DNA from: Pegoplata infirma
Taxonomy: Eukaryota > Arthropoda > Insecta > Diptera > Anthomyiidae
Length of the DNA stretch: 64,000 nucleotides
Reading direction: 5' to 3'
Assembly (NCBI GenBank): GCA_963921195.1
Contig: OY992536.1
Coordinates: forward strand, 321,425,038 to 321,489,037
Made by a program: the position numbers and the translations under genes. Each line of letters begins with the position of its first letter. Position 1 is the stretch's first letter. The notes under the pieces were generated by a model. The model did no database searches, was not told the DNA's origin, and worked only from the letters and a program-made list of their open reading frames with translations. Below are positions 54,310-63,534 of the stretch, one piece after another.

Positions 54310-54894
54310 ACAAGTGAGAGTGTTACATTCGGCTGTGCCGAATCTTTTATACCCTCCAAAATGTAAAAAAACAATATAAAAAAAAATCCAGGGGCGTCGT
54401 TTTTTTTGGGGGGGGGGGGGGGGGTTGGTGGGAGACGTTAGGGGCACCTTCCCCTTGCGATTTTGAACTTCTTTTGAGATAAGAATGTTGCATTTGCTTA
54501 GCAAAAGTACAAAAAACCCTTCAAAAAATGCGGTTTTTCTTAGGTTGGTTTAGTTCTCCAAGGGGGAAATTTTTTCCCCTTGGTCCGATTTTGCCCATTT
54601 CCGAACTTAACCTGCCTAGGAATATAAGACATATTCGTGCCAAACTTCGGAAGTCTAGCTCTTTTATTTTGGACTGTATCGTGTCTTCTACAGACGGACA
54701 GACGGACAGACGGACAGACGGACAGACGGACAGACGGACGGACGGACGGACGGACGGACATCGCTAGAATGTCTTAGAATCGATCACTGATCAATAAAAT
54801 ATATACTTTATGGGGTCCTAGACCGATATTTCGATGCGTTACACACGGAATGACAAAGTGAGTATACCCCCATACTGTGGTTGGAGGGTATAAA
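54310..54894 (-). mobile_element. Hairpin element variant B, complete copy with long poly-G
   Basis: ACAAGTGAGAGTGTTACATTCGGC-TGT-GCCGAATC at the left, ATACTGTGGTTGGAGGGTATA at the right. A run of about 18 G lies near 54408-54425, and a (GACGGACA)n run at 54690-54760. This is the best reference copy of the variant in the window. Confidence 0.82.
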
Positions 54895-54985
54895 AAGATT
54901 ATAATTAATAAAAGATTACAATTATAATTGGTATTCGAAAAAATAAACTGTTATTCGAAAAAGATCAATTGTAATTCGAAAAGTT

Positions 54986-55262
54986 GATAGTTTGGCGCCC
55001 AACGATCAAAGTTCTAGATTTTTATAATTAAAAAAATATATACATAAAAAATATATATGGCTTGCGATACATCATAATTATTAATTTTGATGAGCCGGAC
55101 ACGAATTTTAAAAATTTTTAAAAATCGGGCGAACGATTTTCAAAATATTGCAATTTGAAATTTGCAAAAAATGGCGGTTTTTTTTCTACGTCAGAAACTT
55201 AAAAAAAATGTATATTTTTTCCTTGACCCTTTCATAGAGCTTGAGACAAACATTCGTTTAAA
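54986..55262 (+). repeat. GGCGCCC foldback family, third locus, left part
   Basis: TTTGGCGCCCAACGATCAAAG, GCGATACATCATAATTATTAATTTTGATG and TTTGCAAAAAATGGCGGTTTTT parallel the arm at 48270-48500 with more divergence. The partner lies at 56694-57180, beyond an inserted hairpin element. Confidence 0.7.
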
Positions 55263-56693
55263 ATACCCTCCAACCACAGTATGGGAGTATACTCACTTTG
55301 TCATTCCATGTGTAACGCATCGAAATATCGGTCTAGGACCCCATAAAGTATATATATTATTGATCAGTGATCGATTCTTAAACATTCTAGCGATGTCCGC
55401 CCGTCCGTCCGTCTGTAGAGGACACGTCACAGTCCAAAATAAAAGAGCTACACTCAAAATATTTTGTAGGCAAAAACAAATGAAAAACACACTTAAAACA
55501 AGTGAATAAACAATTGAAAACCATCCCAGTAATTATTCATTTATTTTAACAAACATCAACATTTATTTTTTACTGTTGACAAAATTTTCTAAAATAAATA
55601 ACATTAAACATTAAAAAATTACGTTTTTTTTACTCTTTTTTACTAACATATTCGAATAAATAACCTACGAAAACATTAAAAATTAATGATAGTTCTGTTA
55701 TTTTTACCAACAAATTCCAAAAAAATAACCTACCAAAACATTAAAAATTAATGATTTCGTAGGTTATTTTTTACAATTTTCTATTGAAATATTTTTTTAA
55801 AAATTTTTAATAAATCGTGCCAAAGTCACTTGATACAAACATGTTTTTATATTTCTATAAATAATTTTTTTAATTTTTTTTCTACAAAAAAATAACCTGC
55901 TTGTGTAGGTAAAAACTAATGGTATCTCATTAAAAAATACCAACAATTAAAAAAAAATGACTTACACAAATCATTAAAAATTTAAAGAATAATCAGTTGT
56001 TTTTACTTACAGAACTAAAATAAATGACTTTAAAAATTGAATGTTAGTGAAAGTCTTTATTTTTTAGTGTGTTATTTTTGAAACAAAGGACAGAAGTAGT
56101 CATTAATAAAAACTGAACATCAAACAAATGTTTTTTCTTTTAAAAACGACTAAACGGAAAACTTTTTAAATAAAGTACAAACAGTTAATGACATAATTTT
56201 TTGAGTGTAGACTTTCGAAGTTTGGCACGAATATGTCTTATATTCCTAGGCAGGTTAAGTTCGGAAATGGGCAAAATCGGACCAAGGGGAAAAAAGTTCC
56301 CCCTTGGAGAACTAAACCAACCCCTGAAAAACGGTATTTTTTTGCAGGGCTTTTTGTACTTTATTTAAGCAAATGCAACATTTTTATGTCAGACGAAGCT
56401 CAAAACCCTGCATTTGAACCCAGCGGATAAAAAAAAAAAAATTGTTTGCCCGCTCCTTTTGTGGGAGTGAATATAAAAAAATATATTTTAATAATGATTA
56501 ATTGGATTAAATAATTGGTTTGATAACATCTATCGCAAGGAGAAGGTGTCCCCCAATGTCTCCTACCAAACCCCCAAACCAACCCACCACCCCCAACCAA
56601 AAAAAGACGCCCCTGAAATTTTTTTTTTATGTTTTTTTTACATTTTGGAGGGTATAAAAGATTCGGCACAGCCGAATTTAACACTCTCACTTG
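55263..56693 (+). mobile_element. Hairpin element variant B split by a MITE
   Basis: ATACCCTCCAACCACAGTATGG at the left, GGAGGGTATAAAAGATTCGGC-ACA-GCCGAATTTAACACTCTCACTTG at the right. It is the reverse orientation of 54310-54894. The MITE at 55451-56207 separates AAAAGAGCTA from TAGACTTTCGAAG, a site intact in the other copies. Confidence 0.85.
55451..56207. mobile_element. 757-bp CACTCAAA MITE with TA TSD and empty site
   Basis: CACTCAAAATATTTTG at the left; CACTCAAAAAATTATGTC (complemented) at the right; TA on both sides. The homologous site in the copy at 54310-54894 (CTAGCTCTTTT, read inverted) has a single TA, confirming a TA duplication. Internal words ACATTAAAAATTAATGA and GTAGGTTATTTTT repeat. 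Confidence 0.9.
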
Positions 56694-57180
56694 TTTTTAT
56701 TTCATATTTTTTAAAAATTCAAAAATTTTTTTGGAAATTTTCCCAAAATCCAAAACTTTGATCAAAGGGCGCCTCAAGTAAAAATGATCGGATTTGGCAC
56801 AAATTAAGTTTAAATGAAAGATTAAGGTTTATGAAAGGGCTAATGGAAAGGAATTTTGAGAACTCTTGAAGGTGGGAAAAACCGAAATTTTTTGTAAATT
56901 TCAAATAGCAATATCTCGAAAACCGTTCCATCGATTTTAAAATTTTTTTTTTACATTTGTGTTCAGCGCATCAAAATTAATAAAAAATTATGTATTGCAT
57001 AAACTTTTTTTAATTTTTTTAATTTTCAAAAATCTTAAACTTTGATCACCGGGCGCTACGGGTTAATTTAATTCGATTGGCCTTAAATTTGTACCCACAT
57101 AACTTTTAGGCCTAGTATAATAAAAAAATTGCCCGGACACTTGGCAAAATCAAAAGTTGAAGAAAAGATGTCTCTAATGT
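56694..57180 (-). repeat. GGCGCCC foldback family, third locus, right part
   Basis: CCAAAATCCAAAACTTTGATC, GGGCGCC, ATCGGATTTGGCACAAATTAAG, ATATCTCGAAAACCGTTCC and GCCCGGACACTTGGCAAAATC follow the right arm at 51590-52060 and extend it to the outer end GCCCGGACACTTGG. Confidence 0.78.
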
Positions 57181-57872
57181 CCCACTGTACCATGTTTATA
57201 TCTACAAAATCTGTCAATTTACATTAAATTTAGAATAAGCCTATAATAATTTTTGTTTACAAATTTCACTTTCATATAAGATTTGTGTTTTTTTTTTTTA
57301 TAAATCAACTCGCTGATCTTTTATTAGCACTTCCATATTAAAATCTTTTTTTAAATTCATTAAGAAGTCAAACAACACTTGAAATATTTGCAAAAAAAAA
57401 CACTTTCACCACGATTTTTTTATTGTTGTTAAACAAAAAATTTGTCCAAAAATTTAAGGCACAGATAATATTATGGCATCTTTTTTATGGGTTGTATTTT
57501 TTTTAATTTTTTAACAATAAAAGACAAAGGAATGTATTAACAAAAAAAAAAACAAAACACAAAATGCTATAAAACTAAAAAACGAAATGTTATATAACTT
57601 TACAGTTCTATAAATAATAGTGGTCAAAAGCATCGTATTTCTTGGTAACTTCATTTCTTACAGATTTGCATAATTAAGCTGTTAATAAAAAAGCGGAAGA
57701 AGAAATGAAATAAAAAATTTTAAAACAAAAATAACAATAGACGCATAAAAAAATATTGTTTAACAAATGAAATATTTGAAAATTTGTTTTTGATTTTTTT
57801 TGTATAAACTTGTTAACAGCATCTTTTGTTGTAATATATTTTTAAAAATTTACCAAAAAATTAAATTTGTAT
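57181..57872. other. AT-rich stretch, no gene seen
   Basis: No repeat partner or coding frame could be supported. Poly-A and poly-T runs are frequent. Confidence 0.35.
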
Positions 57873-57880
57873 ATTGCAAC

Positions 57881-58347
57881 TAGAGATGGGCGCGTGAGGG
57901 AATTTTGACTTACGCACGCTCACGAAATAAAAATATTGCTCACTCACGATCATGCACGACATTTTTTTTCTGCTAACGTTCGCGCACTCTCATGTGAGTA
58001 TTTGAAAATTTTCTCACTCTCACGAAGACTCACGAAATTAAACAAATTTTTGATTTCTTGCACAAAAAGTATATAATTTCCTGAAAACAATCATAAAAAT
58101 TTAAATAAATCACAATTATGTATTAATTACCCTATAAATTCAATATTGTAACAATTTTCTTACTTGTTTACTGTTTCAGACATCACAAACCAATCACGCA
58201 AACTCACGAAAAAAAAATACTCACGCACGCTCACGCAGGAAACTATAATTACTAATCACGCGCACTCTCGATCACGTGAGTAAAAATAAATTTCAATCAC
58301 GTTAATTACGAAAATCAAAAAAAAATCGTGTCACGAGCGCATCTCTA
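57881..58347. mobile_element. Small hAT-type MITE (TAGAGATGGGC), TSD ATTGCAAC
   Basis: TAGAGATGGGCGCGTGAGGG at the left, GCGCATCTCTA at the right; ATTGCAAC exactly at 57873-57880 and 58348-58355. The interior is made of CTCACGCACGCTCACG words at both ends with an AT-rich centre (58040-58160). Third member of the family seen at 26834 and 27177. Confidence 0.9.
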
Positions 58348-58355
58348 ATTGCAAC

Positions 58356-58996
58356 CGTTGATATTAATAACAACAACTATACGTGTGCATTTAACAATAT
58401 TGTATCGATTAAATACTTCATCCTACAGATTGTATTGCATTCACCTGTTTTTTAACTTTAGTTAAAGAGATTGTCCAACGCGCCCAACTAAACTATCATA
58501 AATAATAAGTTGACCAACTTAAAAGTATGAAAAAACAGTCTTTTACACTCAAAAAAATAAAAATTGGGTCACCAAAAAGTATTTGCAGTGTTTTTTTTAT
58601 TGCAAAACTTAAATTCAAAGTAACTAAATATTTCAACAATATGGAATGATACACAGTTTTCAATTAAAATTCAGAACATCACATACTAAATGTAAAAAAG
58701 CTCAAATAGAAATCTAAAAATTTTTAAAATTCCAATTAAAATTCAGAAATCCCAAAAAAAAATTCAAAATTTCTATTTGGATTTAAAAGCCAAGCTGTTC
58801 AAAAAATATAGTACCGGAAAAGTAGTTTTTTTCGAAAATTTAGTACTTTGCAGTGTGGATTCAAAATCACTTCTATCGCGTGAAATGTCTCAAAAATGTT
58901 AATCCCGTGACCGGAGACAACAGTACAAAATATAAATACTTTCTAAGTCCCGAAACAAATTTTCAAAATTTTGTAAGTTCCAGACACAAGAATTTC
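58356..58996. other. AT-rich stretch, no gene called
   Basis: TACACTCAAAAAAATAAAAATTGGG at 58544 resembles one end of a CACTCAAA MITE without a partner. The frame 58853-59092 crosses the CCCA element boundary and is not a gene. Confidence 0.4.
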
Positions 58997-59819
58997 CCCA
59001 GCAAAACTTTTCGGAGTCATTCAAAAATAACTAGTTCTACAAGTACTTCAAAGCTTGTCATGATAGGTTCTCAAAGACCATCCTGGAACTAGTGATGTCA
59101 CAACTAGTTCTAGAAGTGATCCAAAAGGGTAATATTTTGATTCCAAAGAGTTTTTTTTGGGGTAGTTTGGGAACTAGTGATTTGGAAGTAGTCGTACATG
59201 ACTTCTGCACCAATTCCATGAAACAAATACTGGTTTTCAAATAACATCTGAACATCAAGCTGTTTCAAAAACTTAAAATTTTTTTCAAAAAAGAAAAAAA
59301 TATATATTTGATTACGTATTTCTCTGTTGCATCGTCTATTTGGAAAAAGTCAAACCATTTGAAATATGTACAGAGGGGCTAAAAATATTATTAAGTATTA
59401 GGTAATTTGTTTGGTATTATTAAGTATTGGGACATTAGTGCAAATAGGTTTTTATAGATCCATTCAATTACCTTACTACAATCTGGAATAAACTTCTTTA
59501 TTTGCTACAGCTGGAATTTTTTATTACAAAAAGTAAACAAAACTTTCCAATTGTAGCAAAAATAGTAAGCAATTTGAGTAATCCAACTAACAATAAGTAT
59601 ATAATCGTATATTTTTTGGTCCCTACAATTTTTTTTTTTTTTTTCAAAAATCCCTTATTCTCCTTCTAGATAATTTCTAATTGCATTAATGACTAAAAAA
59701 ACAAAAAAATACTACTACTTAATTTTGTTCAGTAAAGTGCTGATATTGCGTTATATTTTCAACAAAAAATAATTCAAAAATGTTTTTTTTTGCAAAAAAA
59801 AAATGTACAAAATGTTCCT

Positions 59820-60845
59820 TGACTGCTTCCCTAAAACTAGTTCTGATGGTGACAATTTCAATCAAAAATCATGTGTTAAAGAATGGGATAAAGAATTGGT
59901 TCTAGAATGACTTAAAGAACCGTTCCATACATGGGTTCCTAGACTACACAGGAAAAAAAAAAAAAAAAAATTGAGTAAATTTTTAATACTATTGAGTAAA
60001 AAATTACTCAATTTTGCACCAGTAAACGATTTAATAGTATTGAGTAAATTTTTAATAAAAAATTATTAAATGCTTACTAAAAAATTTTTAATGGATACTA
60101 TTAAAAATTTAATTAAAAATTTTTCAATTTTTTAAGTAACTTTTTAATTGTGTCAAGTAAAAATTTACTCAAAATTTATCAATTTATTTTTTTAAAAAGT
60201 TTAAAAAAGTTTCACATTTTTTTTCGAAAAAAATGTTTTTTCAAACTTTACCAAATATATTTATGTCTTGAAGACATTGGAAAATTTCATAAAGATGATT
60301 TCAAACTTTCATATACATACACAAAAAACTATAAACTAAACGAGAATTCAAAACACGAAGAGAATAAAAAAAAAATAAAAAAAATTATTAAATTTTGTAT
60401 TAAATTATTTTTTTTTAGTTTTTGAGTAAATTTTTAATTACGTCAATTAAAAAATTACTCAAATCTTATTTAAAAATTTAAACAAGTGATTACTCAAATT
60501 GTTTTTCTCAATATTTTTTTCTATTTTTTTCTAGAACTAGTTCTGATGGTGACAATTTCAAACAAAAATCATGACTCTGAGAACGAGATAGAGAACTAGT
60601 GCCACAATAGCTTCTTGCAAGTAGTTCCTGTCGTGACAATTTCAAAGAAAAATCATGGGTTAAAGAATGGGATAAAGAACTGGTTCTAGAAGTAGTGATG
60701 GAACCGTTCCATAGGAGGGGTGATTGTTCCTAGACTACTTCCCTAGAACTAGTTCTGAGGGTGACAATTTCAAACAAAAATAATGACTCTGAGAACGAGA
60801 TAGAGAACTAGTCGAGCAAAAAAGAAGTACTCCAGCACTAGTTCT
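59820..60845 (+). repeat. CTAGAACTAGTTCTGATGGTGACAATTTCA minisatellite
   Basis: Units alternate between two related types: one with AATCATGGGTTAAAGAATGGGATAAAGAACTGG and one with AATCATGACTCTGAGAACGAGATAGAGAACTAG. Units start near 59830, 60536, 60632 and 60748. The inserted element at 59947-60531 splits the first. GAACTAGTTC is a perfect palindrome repeated throughout, also at 59032 and 59103. Confidence 0.82.
59947..60531 (-). mobile_element. TTGAGTAAATTTTTAATTG repeat element, copy 2
   Basis: CACAGGAAAAAAAA after TA at the left. Inside are GAGTAAATTTTTAATACTATTG, TTTGCACCAGTAAACGATTTAATAG and AATTGTGTCAAGTAAAAATTTAC. It is the reverse of 8890-9408. Comparison with the unsplit minisatellite unit at 60732 suggests a few target bases were lost on insertion. 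Confidence 0.65.
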
Positions 60846-60869
60846 GGAAATCAGGCAAGTTTTGCTGGG

Positions 60870-62249
60870 TTCGATAAAAATTATTTAAAAAAAAAAAAAT
60901 TTACAAATTTGAAAAAATCTTCCGGAAATATTTTTTGAAAAAGTTTATAACACAAAAAAATTTTGCCATTTTTTTAAGTTTTTGTATTAAGAAAAATCAT
61001 TATAGATATTGTAATGATTTTTTTGTAATACGAATATTTTTAGGATTTTTTTTTTTTAAAGATTCTAAGTTTCGAAATTTTTTTCAAAATTTAAGTTCCA
61101 AACAAAAATAGTTTTTGCGTTTTGGAGTTAAAATGTTAACTAAAACTTATTTAAAAAATAATATTTTTTGAAAAGTTATCCATTAGGGCACCTCGTCAAA
61201 TCTTAACGTTCGAACTCCGTGTCGTAATACACTCAGGGAAAAACTGTCATGAATATAATGAAAATCTTCATTAAAGTTTGTCCAATGCAACAGTTTCATA
61301 AATGAACGGGTTCATAAATATAATGAATAAAATTTCATAAACTTTTATGAAGCGCTTCATAAATATTATGAAATGTTTCATAAATACTATGAAACCTTTC
61401 ATAGATTTAAATTATTTTTTCATATATATTTTATCCAATTTTTGGGATAAATTTTGATAAAAAATAATTTTTGTGCTTAAAAATCAGCATTTGTGGGCCA
61501 AAATCGCTTTTTTGGGAAATTTTAAATATTTTTCCCTGAATTTTGGTCAAAAAAAGAAATTTTTTCAAACTTTGACAGCTGGTTGCCGACTAAAGATGCC
61601 CTTGTGAACATTTTTCATAAATTTTCCCACAATCAGCTATTCCGTGAACATCGTTTGGGAGGTGTTATGACACGAAATTCGAAAGTTTATACTTTTTGAA
61701 AATTTTCTAATTGTAAGTCCCGTACACAAAATTTTTTTTTTGGGATAGCATACTGTTGAAATACGGTCTTTTTGTATTTGAAGTACTGGCACAACGCTAG
61801 TTTTTTTGTTTTTTTTTAGTACTTTTTGAATGATGTAAGAACCTACGAGCGATTCGTAGATCAGGACTGTAATCACGTAAAACGATAGTTGACTATCGTC
61901 AATTACCTGCCGACAAGCCATAAGACTTAGCAGGTTTTTAAGCATTAAGAATGTATAACATTATATTTAAATAAAGAAGAAAATAAATTTCAAGGGTCTT
62001 GTTGCTCCTAAACATAACAGAATGCTACCATATTTTTTAGTGGGATAAGACAACACTCTTTAATAAAAAAAAACTTTCAAATTTCCCTTCAAAATGATAT
62101 GTATTTTGATGTCGTTTATGCATCGTCAATCGTTTTCGTTTCACGTGATTAGTCTCCAGAGTTATCATTTGAGTTACCGGGTCAGTACTGAAATACCAAA
62201 AATTCTTGTACCGCCGTTTATGTTACTGGGCCAGTATTGGCACGCTTGT
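60870..62249. other. AT-rich stretch with one simple-word cluster
   Basis: At 61250-61420 near-palindromic words TTTCATAAATATTATGAAA recur; TCAGGGAAAAA at 61234 is mirrored by TTTTTCCCTGA at 61534-61544, so a 310-bp element is possible. At 61610-61700 CACAATCAGCT and GACACGAAATTCGAAAG match 39615-39650. No gene was recognised. Confidence 0.4.
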
Positions 62250-62480
62250 ATTTTTCTGGTTTAGTTTTTTCCCCTAGTCCGATTTTATACATTTACGAAT
62301 TTAACTCAGCCCAAACCAAGTATAAAAAAGAAAAAAAACTGTAAAAACGGCGTTTGTCAGAGGTTGAATAAGTTCTTCAAAGGAAAAACTTTTCCCCTAG
62401 CTCCGATTTTGCCCATTTACGAACTGAAACAGCTTTTGACTCGGTTCGATCTACAAGTATCTAATTTGTTTTCTTTTAAG
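62250..62480 (-). mobile_element. Hairpin element variant B interior fragment, duplicated
   Basis: GGTTTAGTTTTTTCCCCTAG-TCCGATTTT, CATTTACGAATTTAAC and again TTGAATAAGTTCTTCAAAGG, CCCCTAGCTCCGATTTTGCCC, ATTTACGAACT. Two partial tandem copies of the variant B middle, with no ends. Confidence 0.6.
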
Positions 62481-62739
62481 GGGGGGTTGGTACTAAAAAA
62501 AGCCCTGATAAAAAAAACAAATTTTTAACAGCTATAAAAAAAATAAATATGCAATATTTTTAATATTGTTTTTTTATTTAAAAGATAAACTATTGCAATA
62601 TTTTTAAAATTTTATAACACAAAATTTGGTCAACTATGTAGAATTGCCAGGGTTGGCACCCACAACAAAATCGGCTGCAGTTGTACATCAAAAACTACTG
62701 AAGCGATTTTTATAACATTTTTTGATTTGTAGGTTATAA

Positions 62740-62892
62740 AAATTCTCTAGTACATATCGTGGCTATTTTTTGACATTTTTACCTAATTATATTTTTAATG
62801 AAGAAGGAAAGTAAAATTTCCATTTTTTAAGTTGACATTAGCATAAATTTAACAAAAATCAATATTTTTCAAAAAATGGCCACGATAAGTAC
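62740..62892. repeat. Short inverted repeat AGTACATATCGTGGC
   Basis: AGTACATATCGTGGCTATTTTTTGA is mirrored by TCAAAAAATGGCCACGATAAGTACT. The right arm abuts the terminus of the next 21-bp array element. Confidence 0.65.
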
Positions 62893-63396
62893 TACACCAT
62901 TTACATATGATTTTTGAAAAATATCAATTGTAATTCGAAAATTCTACCTGTAATTCGAAGACTCTTTTTGTACTTCGAAGATTCTACTTGTAATTCGAAG
63001 ATTTCATTTTTAATTCAAAAATTCCATTTGTTATTCGAAATTTCCATTTGTATTTCGAAAATTCCAATGAAATTCGAAAAAGATCAACTGTAATTCGAAA
63101 TAAATCAATCGTAATTCGAAAAAGATCAATTGCAATTCGAAAAAGATCAATTGTTATACGAAAAAGATCAATTGTAATTTGAAATAGATTAATTGTTATT
63201 CAAAAATGTCAATTGTAATTCGAAGAAGATCAATTGTAATTCGAAAAAGATCAATTGTAATTCGAATTCAATTGTAATTCGCAATAGATCAATTGTAATT
63301 CTAAAAAGATAAATTGCAATTCGAATGTAATTACAAGTTGAATCTTCCAATTACAAATAATCTTTTTCTAAATATGTACATCTGCTAATGGTATAG
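62893..63396 (+). mobile_element. Array element with both termini visible (21-bp units)
   Basis: The left end CTACACCATTTACATATG and the right end, complemented, CTATACCATTAGCAGATGTACAT form imperfect inverted repeats around about 20 units of GAAAAAGATCAATTGTAATTC. This is the most complete example in the window of the minisatellite carried between terminal repeats. No clear target duplication and no coding frame. Confidence 0.7.
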
Positions 63397-63408
63397 ATCA
63401 GAGCTTCT

Positions 63409-63534
63409 CACTAACCTTTTCTTCGCGACCCCTTTTCAATATTTCAAATTTCTCGGGACCCCCCCCCCCCCCCCACACACATAAAAAAACAAGTGACAAA
63501 ATCAAAGTCGGTCAAGACCTACCATATTATTCTC
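63409..63534 (+). mobile_element. Possible hAT-type left end
   Basis: CAGAGCTTCTCACTAACC followed by TTTTCTTCGCGACCCCTTTT resembles the CAGNGGTTCTCAAACTTTT...GCGACCCC ends of many animal hAT elements. A run of about 16 C lies at 63459-63474. No matching right end was found in the window; GTGAGAAGCTCTG at 43963 is a candidate relative. Confidence 0.4.

Larger units (their letters stand above)
52612..54985. repeat. 21-bp array broken up by several hairpin elements
   Basis: Array pieces at 52615-52790, 53095-53235 and 54897-54985 (GAAGATTCTACTTGTAATTCG, AATTCGTGAAAAATCAATTAT, GAAAAAGATCAATTGTAATTCG) keep one orientation. The intervening blocks are hairpin-family copies starting at 52792, 53236, 53308, 53834 and 54310. 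The simplest reading is one array hit repeatedly. Confidence 0.75.
58997..60869. mobile_element. 1.9-kb CCCA-ended element, TSD TTC
   Basis: CCCAGCAAAACTTTTCGG at the left, GGCAAGTTTTGCTGGG at the right, TTC on both sides (58994-58996, 60870-60872). It contains a CTAGAACTAGTTCTG minisatellite and a nested AT-rich repeat element (59947-60531). No transposase frame. Confidence 0.82.

Noticed and set aside
54540..54767. Frames with RPSVRPSVR and TDGQTDRRTDG repeats on both strands
   Set aside because: They are translations of the (GACGGACA)n microsatellite inside hairpin elements; the same happens at 3684-3929 and 23600-23860.
62893..63396. Regularly repeated 21-bp words looked at first like a CRISPR array
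   Set aside because: The units are contiguous and imperfect with no unique spacers, no cas genes exist, and the setting is eukaryotic.
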